Shown here: one piece after another, positions 25,608-34,167 of the stretch
How the letters are laid out: each line of letters opens with the position of its first letter
Position numbering within the stretch: the first letter of the stretch is position 1
NCBI GenBank assembly: GCA_965220245.1
Contig: CBDCPI010000007.1
Location: 23,457-87,456 of the forward strand
Origin: CBDCPI01 sp965220245
GTDB lineage: Bacteria > Chloroflexota > Dehalococcoidia > Lucifugimonadales > UBA3495
Reading direction: 5' to 3'
Length of the DNA: 64,000 bases
Translations under genes and position numbers: made by a program
The notes under the pieces: model-generated
The model's input: the letters and a program-made list of their open reading frames with translations, nothing else
Told to the model about the DNA's origin: nothing
Database searches by the model: none

Positions 25608-26840
25608 ATGGACTTCGAACCCACCTACACCGAAGAACAGGAGCACTTTCGCCAAGAGGTGCGCCAGTGGCTGAATGACAATATGCCCTCCGGCATCGAG
25701 CATCCGGCGGACTCCGGCGACCTGACCTACGAGCAGTACCAGAAGCGGCGAGACTTGGGCCGCAGCCTGGGAGCCAAAGGCTGGCTGTGGCCCACCGCGC
25801 CGGTGGAATACGGCGGCGGCGGCCTATCGCTGGACCACTCGGTGGTGATCGAGGAGGAGACCGACAGCTACGGGCTGACCATCCCTCCTTACTACGACTC
25901 CGGCGGCCGTTTGGGCGGCGCTTCAATCTTGGTCTGGGGAACCGAAGAGCAGAAGCAATTTTTCCTGCCCAAGATTTTCCGGGGCGAGGTCCGCACCTGG
26001 CAGTTATTGTCCGAGCCCGAGGCCGGTTCCGACTTGGCCAACGTCAAGTCTACTGCCGAGCTGGACGGCGGCGAATACGTCATCAACGGACAAAAGATAT
26101 TCGTCGGCAGCGGGCTGGGCTGTGACTACATGTGGACTCTTACCGTCACCGACACCGAGGCTCCCCGGCACCAGAACTTGGGCTGGTTCATGGTCCCGGC
26201 CGATTTGCCGGGTATTACCATCCAGCCGATGGACTTGCTGATTTCCGGCGGAGAGTCGGGGGCGGGCTCCGGGGTAAAGAACACGGTGTACTTCGATAAC
26301 GTCAGGGTGTCGGCCTTCAACTTGGTGGGCGGCGAAAACGAGGGTTGGAAGGTGGCGACCACTCACTTGGAGTTGGAGCACGGCACCGGAGGCCGAATCT
26401 CCCGCAACTGGCTGGTGGACCGGTTGTTCGACTACTGCCGCACCACCCAGCGCCGGGGCGAGCCCTTGGCCAAAGACCCCGACGTGCGCGACCGTTTGGT
26501 CGACGTCTACATCGAAGCAGAGGTTTCGAGGCTGCTCAACCTGCGCAACTATTGGATGCGGCACAGTGGCGCTGACATTACTTACGAGGGCCCCCAAGCG
26601 TCGTACCACCGCAAGATGTCCGGGCTGCGCCAAGCCACCGCCATTCTCGACATCTTGGGTCCGGCCGCCCTTACTTACGACCCCCAATGGGGCGCCGCCG
26701 AGGGACACATGGAAGCCTACCAACGCTCGGCGATCATCGCCGTTCATCCGGGGGGCACGGCTGACATTCAAAAGGTCATCATGGCCCGCCGTATCGGCAT
26801 CGGCCGAGAGGTCAGGGAAAAGGCCGGGGCGTTGGCCTAG
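25608..26840 (+). CDS. Acyl-CoA dehydrogenase family protein (first of a pair)
   Basis: 410 residues. FAD enzymes of this family introduce a 2,3 double bond in acyl-CoA thioesters. Blocks: YTEEQEHFRQEVRQWL at the N-terminus, LLSEPEAGSDLANVKS for FAD/substrate binding, and a C-terminal helical domain. The catalytic-Glu segment (YEGT in MCAD) reads HPGGTADIQK, so a Gly stands there; the base may be elsewhere. The next gene encodes a second acyl-CoA dehydrogenase. In actinobacterial sterol degradation such pairs form alpha2beta2 enzymes, and that is the likely arrangement here. A GGAGG-type site precedes the ATG. Confidence 0.87.
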   Translation: MDFEPTYTEEQEHFRQEVRQWLNDNMPSGIEHPADSGDLTYEQYQKRRDLGRSLGAKGWLWPTAPVEYGGGGLSLDHSVVIEEETDSYGLTIPPYYDSGGRLGGASILVWGTEEQKQFFLPKIFRGEVRTWQLLSEPEAGSDLANVKSTAELDGGEYVINGQKIFVGSGLGCDYMWTLTVTDTEAPRHQNLGWFMVPADLPGITIQPMDLLISGGESGAGSGVKNTVYFDNVRVSAFNLVGGENEGWKVATTHLELEHGTGGRISRNWLVDRLFDYCRTTQRRGEPLAKDPDVRDRLVDVYIEAEVSRLLNLRNYWMRHSGADITYEGPQASYHRKMSGLRQATAILDILGPAALTYDPQWGAAEGHMEAYQRSAIIAVHPGGTADIQKVIMARRIGIGREVREKAGALA

Positions 26841-26949
26841 ACCTCACCCGGAACATCAACGCCACGGACCTAACCTAGGTAGCCAACGGCCGCGATTAAT
26901 TCCCATTTGAAAGTCACGACTCAAAAGCGCCAAGAGCGGAGAGAGGTAA

Positions 26950-28071
26950 ATGGACCTGGCCCTTACTCCCGAGCGGGAAATGCTCAAAGCAGCGGTGCGC
27001 CGCTTCGTGCAACAGGAGTACCCCAAGGAGACTCTGTTGCAGCTAGCCGAATCCAACCAGGCGTCTACTTCGGAGCCTTGGCGACGGCTTGCCGACACCG
27101 GTTGGTTGGGAATACTGGTACCCCAAGAGTACGGGGGTGAAGGCGGCTCTCTAACCGACGCCGGGGTGCTCTTTGAGGAGTTGGGCCGCGGTCCGGTGCC
27201 GGGTCCTCACCTTAGTTCCTCGGTACTGGGGGTCTTTACCCTGCTGGCCGGGGCTACTCTTGAGCAGAAGCAGCATTGGCTGCCCCGGTTGGCCAGCGGA
27301 GAGTGTGCGTTGGTGCCGGCCATTACCGAGGCCGACTATGGTTGGGAGGAAAGTGACGTTCGCACCGTGGCAGTACAGGATGGCGACGGATTTCGGATTA
27401 GTGGTTCCAAGGTTTACGTCTTCGATGCTTCCTTCGCCAGCCATTTTCTTTGCGCGGCCCGGTCGGAGGATGACGATCAGGTCGGCTTGTTTACGGTGCC
27501 AGCCACCGCTCCAGGTGTCGCGGTCCGGGAACTGCCCGGGTTCGCCTGGAACCTGGGGGAGGTCAAGTTAGAGCAAGTCCCAGTGGAAAAATCAGACCTT
27601 GTGGGACTGTCTTTTGACGTCGGCTGGGGTGCCGTCCAAGAAGGGATCAGCCGTACTATTCCGGTGCTCGGCGCTTACCAGGTCGGCGCTTGCCAAGCGG
27701 TCTATGAGATGTCCGTTGACTACAGTCGCACTCGAATTCAGTTCGGCACTCCCATCGGGCGGTTCCAGCGGGTGCAAGACCACATCATCAATTTGGTCAA
27801 CCAATTGGACGCGGCCCGGTGGACCACCTACGAGGCCCTCTGGAAGCTGGATACCAACCAACCGGCCACCGACAGTATTCACTTGGCCAAGGTGGTGGGG
27901 TCTGAGGCCTATCATCAAGCCTGCAATTACGCCCACGAGGTCCATGCTGGTGTCGGTAGCATGACCGAGTACGGCTTGACCCTGCACACCACCGCGTCCC
28001 GCACTCTATACCACTATCTGGGAGACCCGCGCTTTCACCGACGCCGCCTTGCCGACGCTCTAGGGTTATAG
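26950..28071 (+). CDS. Acyl-CoA dehydrogenase family protein (second of a pair)
   Basis: 373 residues, the shorter and more divergent partner. The N-terminus MDLALTPEREMLKAAVRRF and DTGWLGILVPQEYGGEGGS are family features; the FAD motif is weakened (VPAITEADYGWEESDV instead of ALTEP.AGSD). The C-terminal block HAGVGSMTEYGLTLH and LGDPRFHRRRLADALG matches FadE-type subunits of heteromeric enzymes. It begins 109 bases after the first dehydrogenase, with GAGAGG before the ATG. Confidence 0.85.
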   Translation: MDLALTPEREMLKAAVRRFVQQEYPKETLLQLAESNQASTSEPWRRLADTGWLGILVPQEYGGEGGSLTDAGVLFEELGRGPVPGPHLSSSVLGVFTLLAGATLEQKQHWLPRLASGECALVPAITEADYGWEESDVRTVAVQDGDGFRISGSKVYVFDASFASHFLCAARSEDDDQVGLFTVPATAPGVAVRELPGFAWNLGEVKLEQVPVEKSDLVGLSFDVGWGAVQEGISRTIPVLGAYQVGACQAVYEMSVDYSRTRIQFGTPIGRFQRVQDHIINLVNQLDAARWTTYEALWKLDTNQPATDSIHLAKVVGSEAYHQACNYAHEVHAGVGSMTEYGLTLHTTASRTLYHYLGDPRFHRRRLADALGL

Positions 28072-28098
28072 CAGTCCATCGTTACATTGGGGAAAAGC

Positions 28099-29241
28099 AT
28101 GGAACGACCGGTTTTTCAGCCCGTAGGCACCCCGGTAGAAGACCTCGACACCCCGGCGTTAGTTGTGGACTTGGCTACGATGGAGAGGAACATCGAGGTA
28201 GTGCACTCCTATTTCCGTCAAGCCGATGCCAAGCTTCGGCCCCACGTGGCCAGCCACCAGTGCCCTCAGGTCGCTCACCGGCAACTGGAAGCGGGGGGAA
28301 CCTCTAATGGGGTAAGCGTGACTACCGTCGGCGAGGCCGAGGTATTCGCCGACGCCGGCTTCAGCAACATTTTGGTGGCGAGCGAAATAGTGACCCGTGC
28401 TAAGATTCTTCGTCTGTGCGCCTTGGCCCGCCGGAATCGAATGGCCGTCGTGGTGGACAACCCCAAGAATGTTGATGACTTGGCTCGAGCGGCCCAAGCA
28501 TCGGGTGTCACTTTGCAGGTCTTGATTGAGATAGATGCCGGCCGCGGCCTTTGCGGAGTGTCCGCGGGCGACCCGGCCATCAAGCTGGCCCAGCAGATAT
28601 CTGGCTTGGATGGGTTGAGCTTTGGCGGACTAATGGCCCTGCTGCCTCCCCCGCAATATGCTGGCGACGCTGGGGCCCCCGACCATGCCTCTCTGGATTC
28701 CCAAGTCCGGCGCCAGATTCAACCGGTGCTGGATACCAGAGAGGGGATCGAGAAGGCAGGTCTGGAGGTCCCCACGGTAAGTATCGGCGGGACCCACAGC
28801 TACGACATTGCTGGCTTGATGTCCGGAGTCACTGAGGTCCAAGCAGGGGGCTACCCCTTGATGGACTACAGTTCCTGCCAAATGAGGCCGGAATTTACCC
28901 CGGCGGCAAAAGTCTTGGCCCAGGTGATCAGCCATCCGGTGGCTGGCCGGGCGGTGTTGGACGCCGGGCACAAAGCTACCGGTCCCGATTTGGGTGTTCC
29001 GGTCTTGGAAGGGTTTAGCGACGCCGAGGCCACCCGGTTCAGCGCCGAGCACGGGATATTGGAGCTAGAAGAAGCCCGCCTTTGTACAAAGGACCGGCAG
29101 CAACTCAAGCCCGGAGACAAAGCCTGGCTCGTGCCTTTCCATTTGGGCCTTTGTCTCAACCAGTATGATTATATCCGCGCGGTGCAGGGCGGCAAACTCG
29201 AAGGGTTCTGGCCGCTGCCGGGCCGGGGGAGATTCGACTAA
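28099..29241 (+). CDS. DSD1/D-threonine aldolase-like fold-type III PLP protein lacking the PLP lysine
   Basis: 380 residues of the alanine-racemase-fold family with D-serine dehydratase and D-threonine aldolase. DTPALVVDLATMERN starts the barrel. The usual RPH-x-K-T-H-K PLP-lysine motif reads RPHVASHQC, so both lysines are absent. SAEHGILEL and FHLGLCLNQYD near the C-terminus retain a His and a His...Cys arrangement at the metal-site region, though the His-Cys spacing is wider than the usual H-x-C. Loss of the Schiff-base lysine predicts no classical PLP chemistry. ATG 28099 follows GGGGAAA. The neighbouring paralogue at 29284 keeps the lysine; the two share similarity over the whole length. 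Confidence 0.8.
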   Translation: MERPVFQPVGTPVEDLDTPALVVDLATMERNIEVVHSYFRQADAKLRPHVASHQCPQVAHRQLEAGGTSNGVSVTTVGEAEVFADAGFSNILVASEIVTRAKILRLCALARRNRMAVVVDNPKNVDDLARAAQASGVTLQVLIEIDAGRGLCGVSAGDPAIKLAQQISGLDGLSFGGLMALLPPPQYAGDAGAPDHASLDSQVRRQIQPVLDTREGIEKAGLEVPTVSIGGTHSYDIAGLMSGVTEVQAGGYPLMDYSSCQMRPEFTPAAKVLAQVISHPVAGRAVLDAGHKATGPDLGVPVLEGFSDAEATRFSAEHGILELEEARLCTKDRQQLKPGDKAWLVPFHLGLCLNQYDYIRAVQGGKLEGFWPLPGRGRFD

Positions 29242-29283
29242 CCCATTTCGTCCTATGGTTATTTAAGTACATGGAGTGCAGCT

Positions 29284-30384
29284 ATGGACCTGCGTTACCG
29301 CCCGCCGATAGGTACCCCGTTGGAGGACCTGGATACCCCCTGCTTGCTGTTGGAGCTGGATGCCTTGGACCACAATATGGACGTAATGGCCGCCTATTAC
29401 GCTGGGCAAGCCAGTAAGCTACGGGGCCATGCCAAGAACCACAAGACTCCGGCGATAGCGTTGCGTCAAATCCGCCGGGGAGGAACCATCGGCGGTGTTT
29501 GCGCCGCCAAAGTCGCCGAGGCAGAGGTAATGGTCCACGGCGGGGTACCCAGCGTGTTTATCACCAGCGAGGTGGTAGCGCACCAAAAGATCGACCGGTT
29601 GTGCGCCTTGGCCGCTCAGGCCGAAATGATGGTAGCCTGCGACGACCCGCAAAACGCTGCGGACCTTTCCCAAGCGGCAGCAAGCCAAGGAGTAGAGCTT
29701 GGCGTGGTAATCGAGCTGGAAACCGGACTAAGACGCTGTGGAGTCCAGACCGTCGACCAAGGGATCGCTTTAGCGCAAACAGTCCACTCGTTACCCGGAC
29801 TGGCCTTCAAGGGCATTATGAGCCACCAAGTAATATCGCCTATGCCGGACCGGGAGGACCGGGTGACCGAGGGCCGACGGGTAATCCAAGGCGTCATCGA
29901 CTTGAAGGATGGCATCGAAGCCGCTGGGATTCCGGTGGAAACCGTTTCGACCGGGGAAACTTGGAGCTACGACGTTGCCGGAGAGATTCCCGGGGTTACC
30001 GAGATCCAGGGTGGCAGCTATTTGATTATGGAGACCGGGTACGACTACATGGCCGACTTCGACCATGCGGGCAAGGTGTTGACCACCATCATCAGCACGC
30101 CCCGGCCTGGGGTGGCCGTGGGCGATGCCGGGATCAAGGCGGTGGGTATGGTCAAGGGACTCCCCGCGGTCGACAACCGGCCGGGAGTTACCGTGGAGTC
30201 GATGGACGCCGACCATGCGGTGTTCCGATTGGCCGAAGGCGTGGAGTTAAATATCGGCGATCAAGTGCTCCTGCTGCCTGGGCAGCAAGACGCTATGGTA
30301 AGCCGGTGGGACCGTTTCGTCGGCGTGCGCCACGGCAAGGTCGAGGCCGTGTGGGACATCCATGCCAGGGGCTGCCACAGCTAG
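29284..30384 (+). CDS. DSD1/D-threonine aldolase-like fold-type III PLP protein with PLP lysine but no H-x-C metal motif
   Basis: 366 residues, paralogue of the preceding gene. DTPCLLLELDALDHN opens the barrel and GHAKNHKTP carries the expected PLP lysine. The C-terminal metal-site segment, H-x-C in D-serine dehydratases, reads LPGQQDAMVSRWDRF with neither His nor Cys; DADHAVFRL keeps only the upstream His. It may bind PLP yet lack the metal that activates the substrate hydroxyl. GGAG precedes ATG 29284 and the gap to the upstream gene is 42 bases, so both are likely co-expressed and could form a heterodimer. Confidence 0.8.
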   Translation: MDLRYRPPIGTPLEDLDTPCLLLELDALDHNMDVMAAYYAGQASKLRGHAKNHKTPAIALRQIRRGGTIGGVCAAKVAEAEVMVHGGVPSVFITSEVVAHQKIDRLCALAAQAEMMVACDDPQNAADLSQAAASQGVELGVVIELETGLRRCGVQTVDQGIALAQTVHSLPGLAFKGIMSHQVISPMPDREDRVTEGRRVIQGVIDLKDGIEAAGIPVETVSTGETWSYDVAGEIPGVTEIQGGSYLIMETGYDYMADFDHAGKVLTTIISTPRPGVAVGDAGIKAVGMVKGLPAVDNRPGVTVESMDADHAVFRLAEGVELNIGDQVLLLPGQQDAMVSRWDRFVGVRHGKVEAVWDIHARGCHS

Positions 30385-30396
30385 GTCTATTTTCCT

Positions 30397-30717
30397 CTAG
30401 GCCGGGGTTGGGGCGAAGTCCGGCGACTTCATCAAGTACGTCTTCTGGGCCACGATAAAGGGCCGGACTCGGGGGACGTACTTCTCTTTCCAGTCGGGGT
30501 CGGCGTAGACTTGGGCCTTGGCTTCGGTCAAGTGCTTTTCATCCTGGTAGCCCCAGATGTGCACCACTTGGTTCAATTCGCCAACGTCGCTGTAGTACCA
30601 CCCGGCCAGCTTGATGCCGTACCTTTGGCGGATAGGCAACGCCAACTCCTCCACGGCGGCCATGTAGTCGGGAGTCGCCCCCGGCTTGAGAGTGTACATT
30701 CTAAAATCGTAAATCAC
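30397..30717 (-). CDS. NIPSNAP family protein
   Basis: About 106 residues, a dimeric alpha/beta-barrel of unknown catalytic role. The start MIYDFRMYTLKPG and later YYSDVGELNQVVHIWGYQD are typical of NIPSNAP proteins. GTG 30717 is chosen over longer frames because the family normally begins M-I-Y-x-x-R-x-Y-T and AAAGG lies about 10 bases upstream. It is convergent with the PLP protein gene (12-base gap) and probably co-transcribed with the esterase gene upstream. Confidence 0.85.
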   Translation of the reverse strand: MIYDFRMYTLKPGATPDYMAAVEELALPIRQRYGIKLAGWYYSDVGELNQVVHIWGYQDEKHLTEAKAQVYADPDWKEKYVPRVRPFIVAQKTYLMKSPDFAPTPA

Positions 30718-30772
30718 GCTGTTCACCTTTTGGATTAATGTATGGCGCACCATTGGACTAACCGGTGCGGGA

Positions 30773-31672
30773 CTAACCGGTGTGCGCCCGGATAAATTCT
30801 CCCATCACGTCCAAGGCTTGCTGACCTTCAGGAAGGACTGGCGCGAATATAGGCCACACATGCACCATGTCTTCCCAGACTTGGAGGTCAACCTTAACGC
30901 CCGCCGTCTCGGCCCGCTCCGCTAAACGGGTCGAGTCGTCCAGAAGGGTTTCGGCGGAACCCACCAGGATTTGGAGCGGCGGTAACCCTCGCAAGTCGGC
31001 GTACAATGGCGACGCCAGCGGTGTCCGCGGGTCCCGGTCCCCAACATACAACTGGGCCATGAACTTTAGCCCCTCCAGTTGGACTACCGGGTCTTCCTCC
31101 GCCTTGCTGATCATTGACTCACCGGTGCCTTCAAGGTCCACCCAGGGCGAGATGCACACACCGGCCCCCGGCATGGGCTCCCCCAAATAGTGGAGAGCAA
31201 CCAGAGTGGCCACCGTGAGCCCGCCGCCACAGGAGTCCCCGGCGATGGCGATGCGCCCCGGTTCTATCCCCTGGGCCAGTACCCAGCGATATGCAGCTAC
31301 CGCGTCGTCAATCGCTGCCGGAAAGGGGAACTCCGGCGCCAAGCGGTACTCGATGCCCAGCACCTGCGCGCCGCTCGAACGCGATAAGAGGGACAGAGGC
31401 GCCCGGTACCCCCGCATCGAGCCGATCACGTAACCTCCGCCGTGGAGATACAGCACCACCCGGTCCGACGACGCCTCGGGTGCGGTAATGCGCTCGGCGG
31501 CCACACCTCCGGCGGCCAGCCTCTCGCAGACCACATCCTCCCCTAGAGAAAAGGGCGCCATCATTTCCTCGAAGGCTTGCCGAAATCCGTCGACACTGCC
31601 TAGTTCCTGAGATCTGTCTCCCATAGTCTGGAACATCTGCTTGACCTGTTCTAGTTGTGCGCTTTGGGCCAT
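30773..31672 (-). CDS. Alpha/beta hydrolase, hormone-sensitive-lipase (type IV esterase) family
   Basis: 299 residues. The HSL oxyanion motif HGGGYVIGS lies near residue 85, the nucleophile elbow GDSCGGGL near 157, and the acid/His block in VGSAETLLDD and MVHVWPIF near the end. It should hydrolyse short-chain esters. The second of two close ATGs (31672) is chosen because GAGAGG then lies 6 bases upstream. Cytoplasmic; no signal peptide. Confidence 0.9.
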   Translation of the reverse strand: MAQSAQLEQVKQMFQTMGDRSQELGSVDGFRQAFEEMMAPFSLGEDVVCERLAAGGVAAERITAPEASSDRVVLYLHGGGYVIGSMRGYRAPLSLLSRSSGAQVLGIEYRLAPEFPFPAAIDDAVAAYRWVLAQGIEPGRIAIAGDSCGGGLTVATLVALHYLGEPMPGAGVCISPWVDLEGTGESMISKAEEDPVVQLEGLKFMAQLYVGDRDPRTPLASPLYADLRGLPPLQILVGSAETLLDDSTRLAERAETAGVKVDLQVWEDMVHVWPIFAPVLPEGQQALDVMGEFIRAHTG

Positions 31673-31742
31673 TTGCATCCTCTCTGATTCGGCGGGTAAT
31701 AACGCCGTCTAAAGATCCTGTGCGATAACTCCGTTTTGGACG

Positions 31743-32402
31743 TTATTGGCTGGCAGACAGCAACTCCTTCAGTTTGCGGGCGCTGCTGTGGGGCGGCGAA
31801 AGCACCGGGACCGGGGATACCGATCTCAGGTGGTCCAGCGCCAAGGCCATCGAAAACTGGCCAAGCAAGATGGCGTCGACCTCTGGGGCCAGTCTGGAAA
31901 CCTCTTCGCCCAAGCGACGCCGGAACCCATCCGGGCCTTCCTGTCTTAACACCGGGATCAGGTCTTCGGCCAAGCAGGGATGGGGTTCCACGGGTACCCC
32001 TAATTCCTGGGCGGCTTGGCGCAAGTAAAACTCCGAATCCCGTAAAGTGGCGTTCACGGTGGCGATGACACCGATGCGGGGACCCGCAGCCACGGCCTCG
32101 GCGATCACCGGGCCATAGGAGGAAACCACCGGCACGTCCACCAAGTCTTTGGCAATGTCCACCACCGGGGCATAGACCGAGCAAGCGAGGCCCACTGCGT
32201 CGGCGCCGTGTTCCGCCGCGTAACAAATTACCTGGCTCATCCGCCGCCGCAGCTTTGGGGTCAGTTGCTCGCCGAAGTCCAAGAGGAGACCTTCGTCCAG
32301 CAAGTTGACTACCTCGGCTTCCGGGTATTCTTCCTGGAAAGCCAATTTGACCGGTGGAATGGATTCGGCCACCGCGTGAATCATCACTACACGCATGGGC
32401 AT
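31743..32402 (-). CDS. Aspartate/glutamate racemase-family protein, second Cys replaced
   Basis: 219 residues, Asp/Glu/hydantoin racemase fold. The first catalytic Cys is in VGLACSVYAP near residue 75. The second half normally has a partner Cys, but here the strand reads AILLGQFSMALA, with Gln at that position. A one-Cys member may be a decarboxylase, isomerase or other non-racemase; this is inference from loss of the two-base mechanism. It lies between the esterase and formate-THF ligase genes, same strand. Confidence 0.75.
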   Translation of the reverse strand: MPMRVVMIHAVAESIPPVKLAFQEEYPEAEVVNLLDEGLLLDFGEQLTPKLRRRMSQVICYAAEHGADAVGLACSVYAPVVDIAKDLVDVPVVSSYGPVIAEAVAAGPRIGVIATVNATLRDSEFYLRQAAQELGVPVEPHPCLAEDLIPVLRQEGPDGFRRRLGEEVSRLAPEVDAILLGQFSMALALDHLRSVSPVPVLSPPHSSARKLKELLSASQ

Positions 32403-32483
32403 TACCTCTCGGATGGGCCTAGGGACCGTCTAACCAGACTTTTTCGGCTCTGCGTCTTCACTCTTTCTCAAAGACCGCCAGAC

Positions 32484-34115
32484 CTAAGTAGTGTCCACAA
32501 CGTCGCCGGAGGGAGTGACGTCCATGTTCAGTGCGCGAGGGCGAGAGGGCAGACCGGGCAGGGTGGCGATGGCGCCAGCCAAGGGATAGAGGAAGCCCGC
32601 CCCTATAGAGGCCCTAATATCGGAAATCGGGAAGGTGTAACCTCTGGGGCTCCCCCTTTGGGATGGGTCGTGAGAGGTGGAAAGGTGGGTCTTGGCCATG
32701 CAGATGGGCAGGTTGCCCCACCCTTGGGCCTCAAAGTAGCGGAGGCGCCGCCGGGCCTCGGGAGACCAACTCACCGCGTCGGCCCCATAAATCCTTCGGG
32801 CCAAGGCTAAGACCTTGTCTTCAATGGGGTCGTCCAAGGAGTAGGCATAGTTGACATCGTACTCCGCGTCAGTGGCTTGGGCCACCGCCTCGGCCAACGC
32901 CGTGGCCCCTGCACCGCCTTCACTAAACCCGGAGCACTCCACGGCGGCCCGGGCGCCGGCTTCCGAGGCAATCCGCTCGACTTCTTGAATCTCCTCTACA
33001 CTGTCGCTGCCGAACCGGTTGATAGCAACTACCACCGGGACGCCAAAGCTACTCACCGCGTTGATGTGGTGGACCAAGTTGACCGCCCCGCTCTTGACCG
33101 CCGCCGGGTCAGGGGTTTCTAGCGCCCTGCGGGGGGTTCCTCCATGCCATTTGAGGGCCCGCACCGATGCCACCAAGACGGCGGCGTTGGGCAACAGGCC
33201 GCTTTGCCGGGCTTTGATGTGCATAAACTTCTCGAAGCCCAAGTCGGAAGCGAACCCGGCTTCGGTCACGACGTAATCGGCGTAGGCCAGACCCAACCGG
33301 TCAGCCAATATGGAGTTGCAGCCGTGGGCGATGTTGCCAAAGGGCCCGGCATGGACCATCGCCGGTTGCCCTTCCATCGTCTGCACCAAGTTGGGCAGTA
33401 TGGCTTGGCGCAACAGCGTCATCAAAGCGCCGGTCACTCCCAGCGATTCCACCGCCACTGGCTTGTTGTCGCGGGTAGTGCCCACAACGATCCGGGAGAT
33501 TCGGGCCCGCAGGTCGTCCGGACTGTCCGCTAAGGCCAAGATAGCCATGATTTCCGACGCGGAAACTATATCGAACCGGGTCTCCCGCATCGGGCTGTTG
33601 GGGTCTCCGCCGAGTCCGGTTACTATTTTACGAAGCGCCCGGTCCGACGCATCGGTCACCCGGGCCCAACTGATGCCCGCAGGCTCCAATCCGGGTACCA
33701 ACTCGCGATAGACCGCGTTATCCACCAGAGCGGCCAGCAGGTTGTGGGCCGACGCCACGGCGTGGGCATCCCCGGTAAAGTGGATGTTGATTTCGTCTTC
33801 GGGCACCACCACCGCCTTGCCTCCGCCAGTGCCGCCTCCCTTTATGCCATAAATCGGGCCTAAAGTTGGTTCCCGCAGGGTTACCATGGCCCGGTGGCCC
33901 AGCTTGCCCAACCCTTGGGTCAACCCGACGGCAGTGGTAGTCTTGCCTTCTCCCGCCGGAGTTGGGGTTATGCCGGTTACCACCACCAGCTTGCCGCGCC
34001 GGCCTTGCCCTCCGCTCATGGCGTCGAGGGATACCTTTGCTTTGTAGCGGCCAAAGGGAATCAGGTGCTCGTCTTGGATACCCAAGCGGTCGGCAACGGC
34101 GGTTATTGGGTCCAC
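32484..34115 (-). CDS. fhs: Formate-tetrahydrofolate ligase
   Basis: 543 residues, close to the family's usual length. Joins formate to THF with ATP to give 10-formyl-THF. The ATP loop is TPTPAGEGKTTTAVGL near residues 51-66. Other blocks are REPTLGPIYGIKGGGTGGG, FTGDAHAV.SAHNLL, DGFASDLGFEKF-type sequence, and PICMAKTHLSTSHDP near the end. The GTG start is preceded by GGAGG. It follows metH on the same strand after 52 bases, a one-carbon unit that would supply folate carbon for methionine and, with PurH, purines. Confidence 0.96.
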   Translation of the reverse strand: MDPITAVADRLGIQDEHLIPFGRYKAKVSLDAMSGGQGRRGKLVVVTGITPTPAGEGKTTTAVGLTQGLGKLGHRAMVTLREPTLGPIYGIKGGGTGGGKAVVVPEDEINIHFTGDAHAVASAHNLLAALVDNAVYRELVPGLEPAGISWARVTDASDRALRKIVTGLGGDPNSPMRETRFDIVSASEIMAILALADSPDDLRARISRIVVGTTRDNKPVAVESLGVTGALMTLLRQAILPNLVQTMEGQPAMVHAGPFGNIAHGCNSILADRLGLAYADYVVTEAGFASDLGFEKFMHIKARQSGLLPNAAVLVASVRALKWHGGTPRRALETPDPAAVKSGAVNLVHHINAVSSFGVPVVVAINRFGSDSVEEIQEVERIASEAGARAAVECSGFSEGGAGATALAEAVAQATDAEYDVNYAYSLDDPIEDKVLALARRIYGADAVSWSPEARRRLRYFEAQGWGNLPICMAKTHLSTSHDPSQRGSPRGYTFPISDIRASIGAGFLYPLAGAIATLPGLPSRPRALNMDVTPSGDVVDTT

Positions 34116-34167
34116 TGGCCCCTCCAGCCACGCGGGCTTTGGCGTTGCTTGTTACTTACCATAATCA

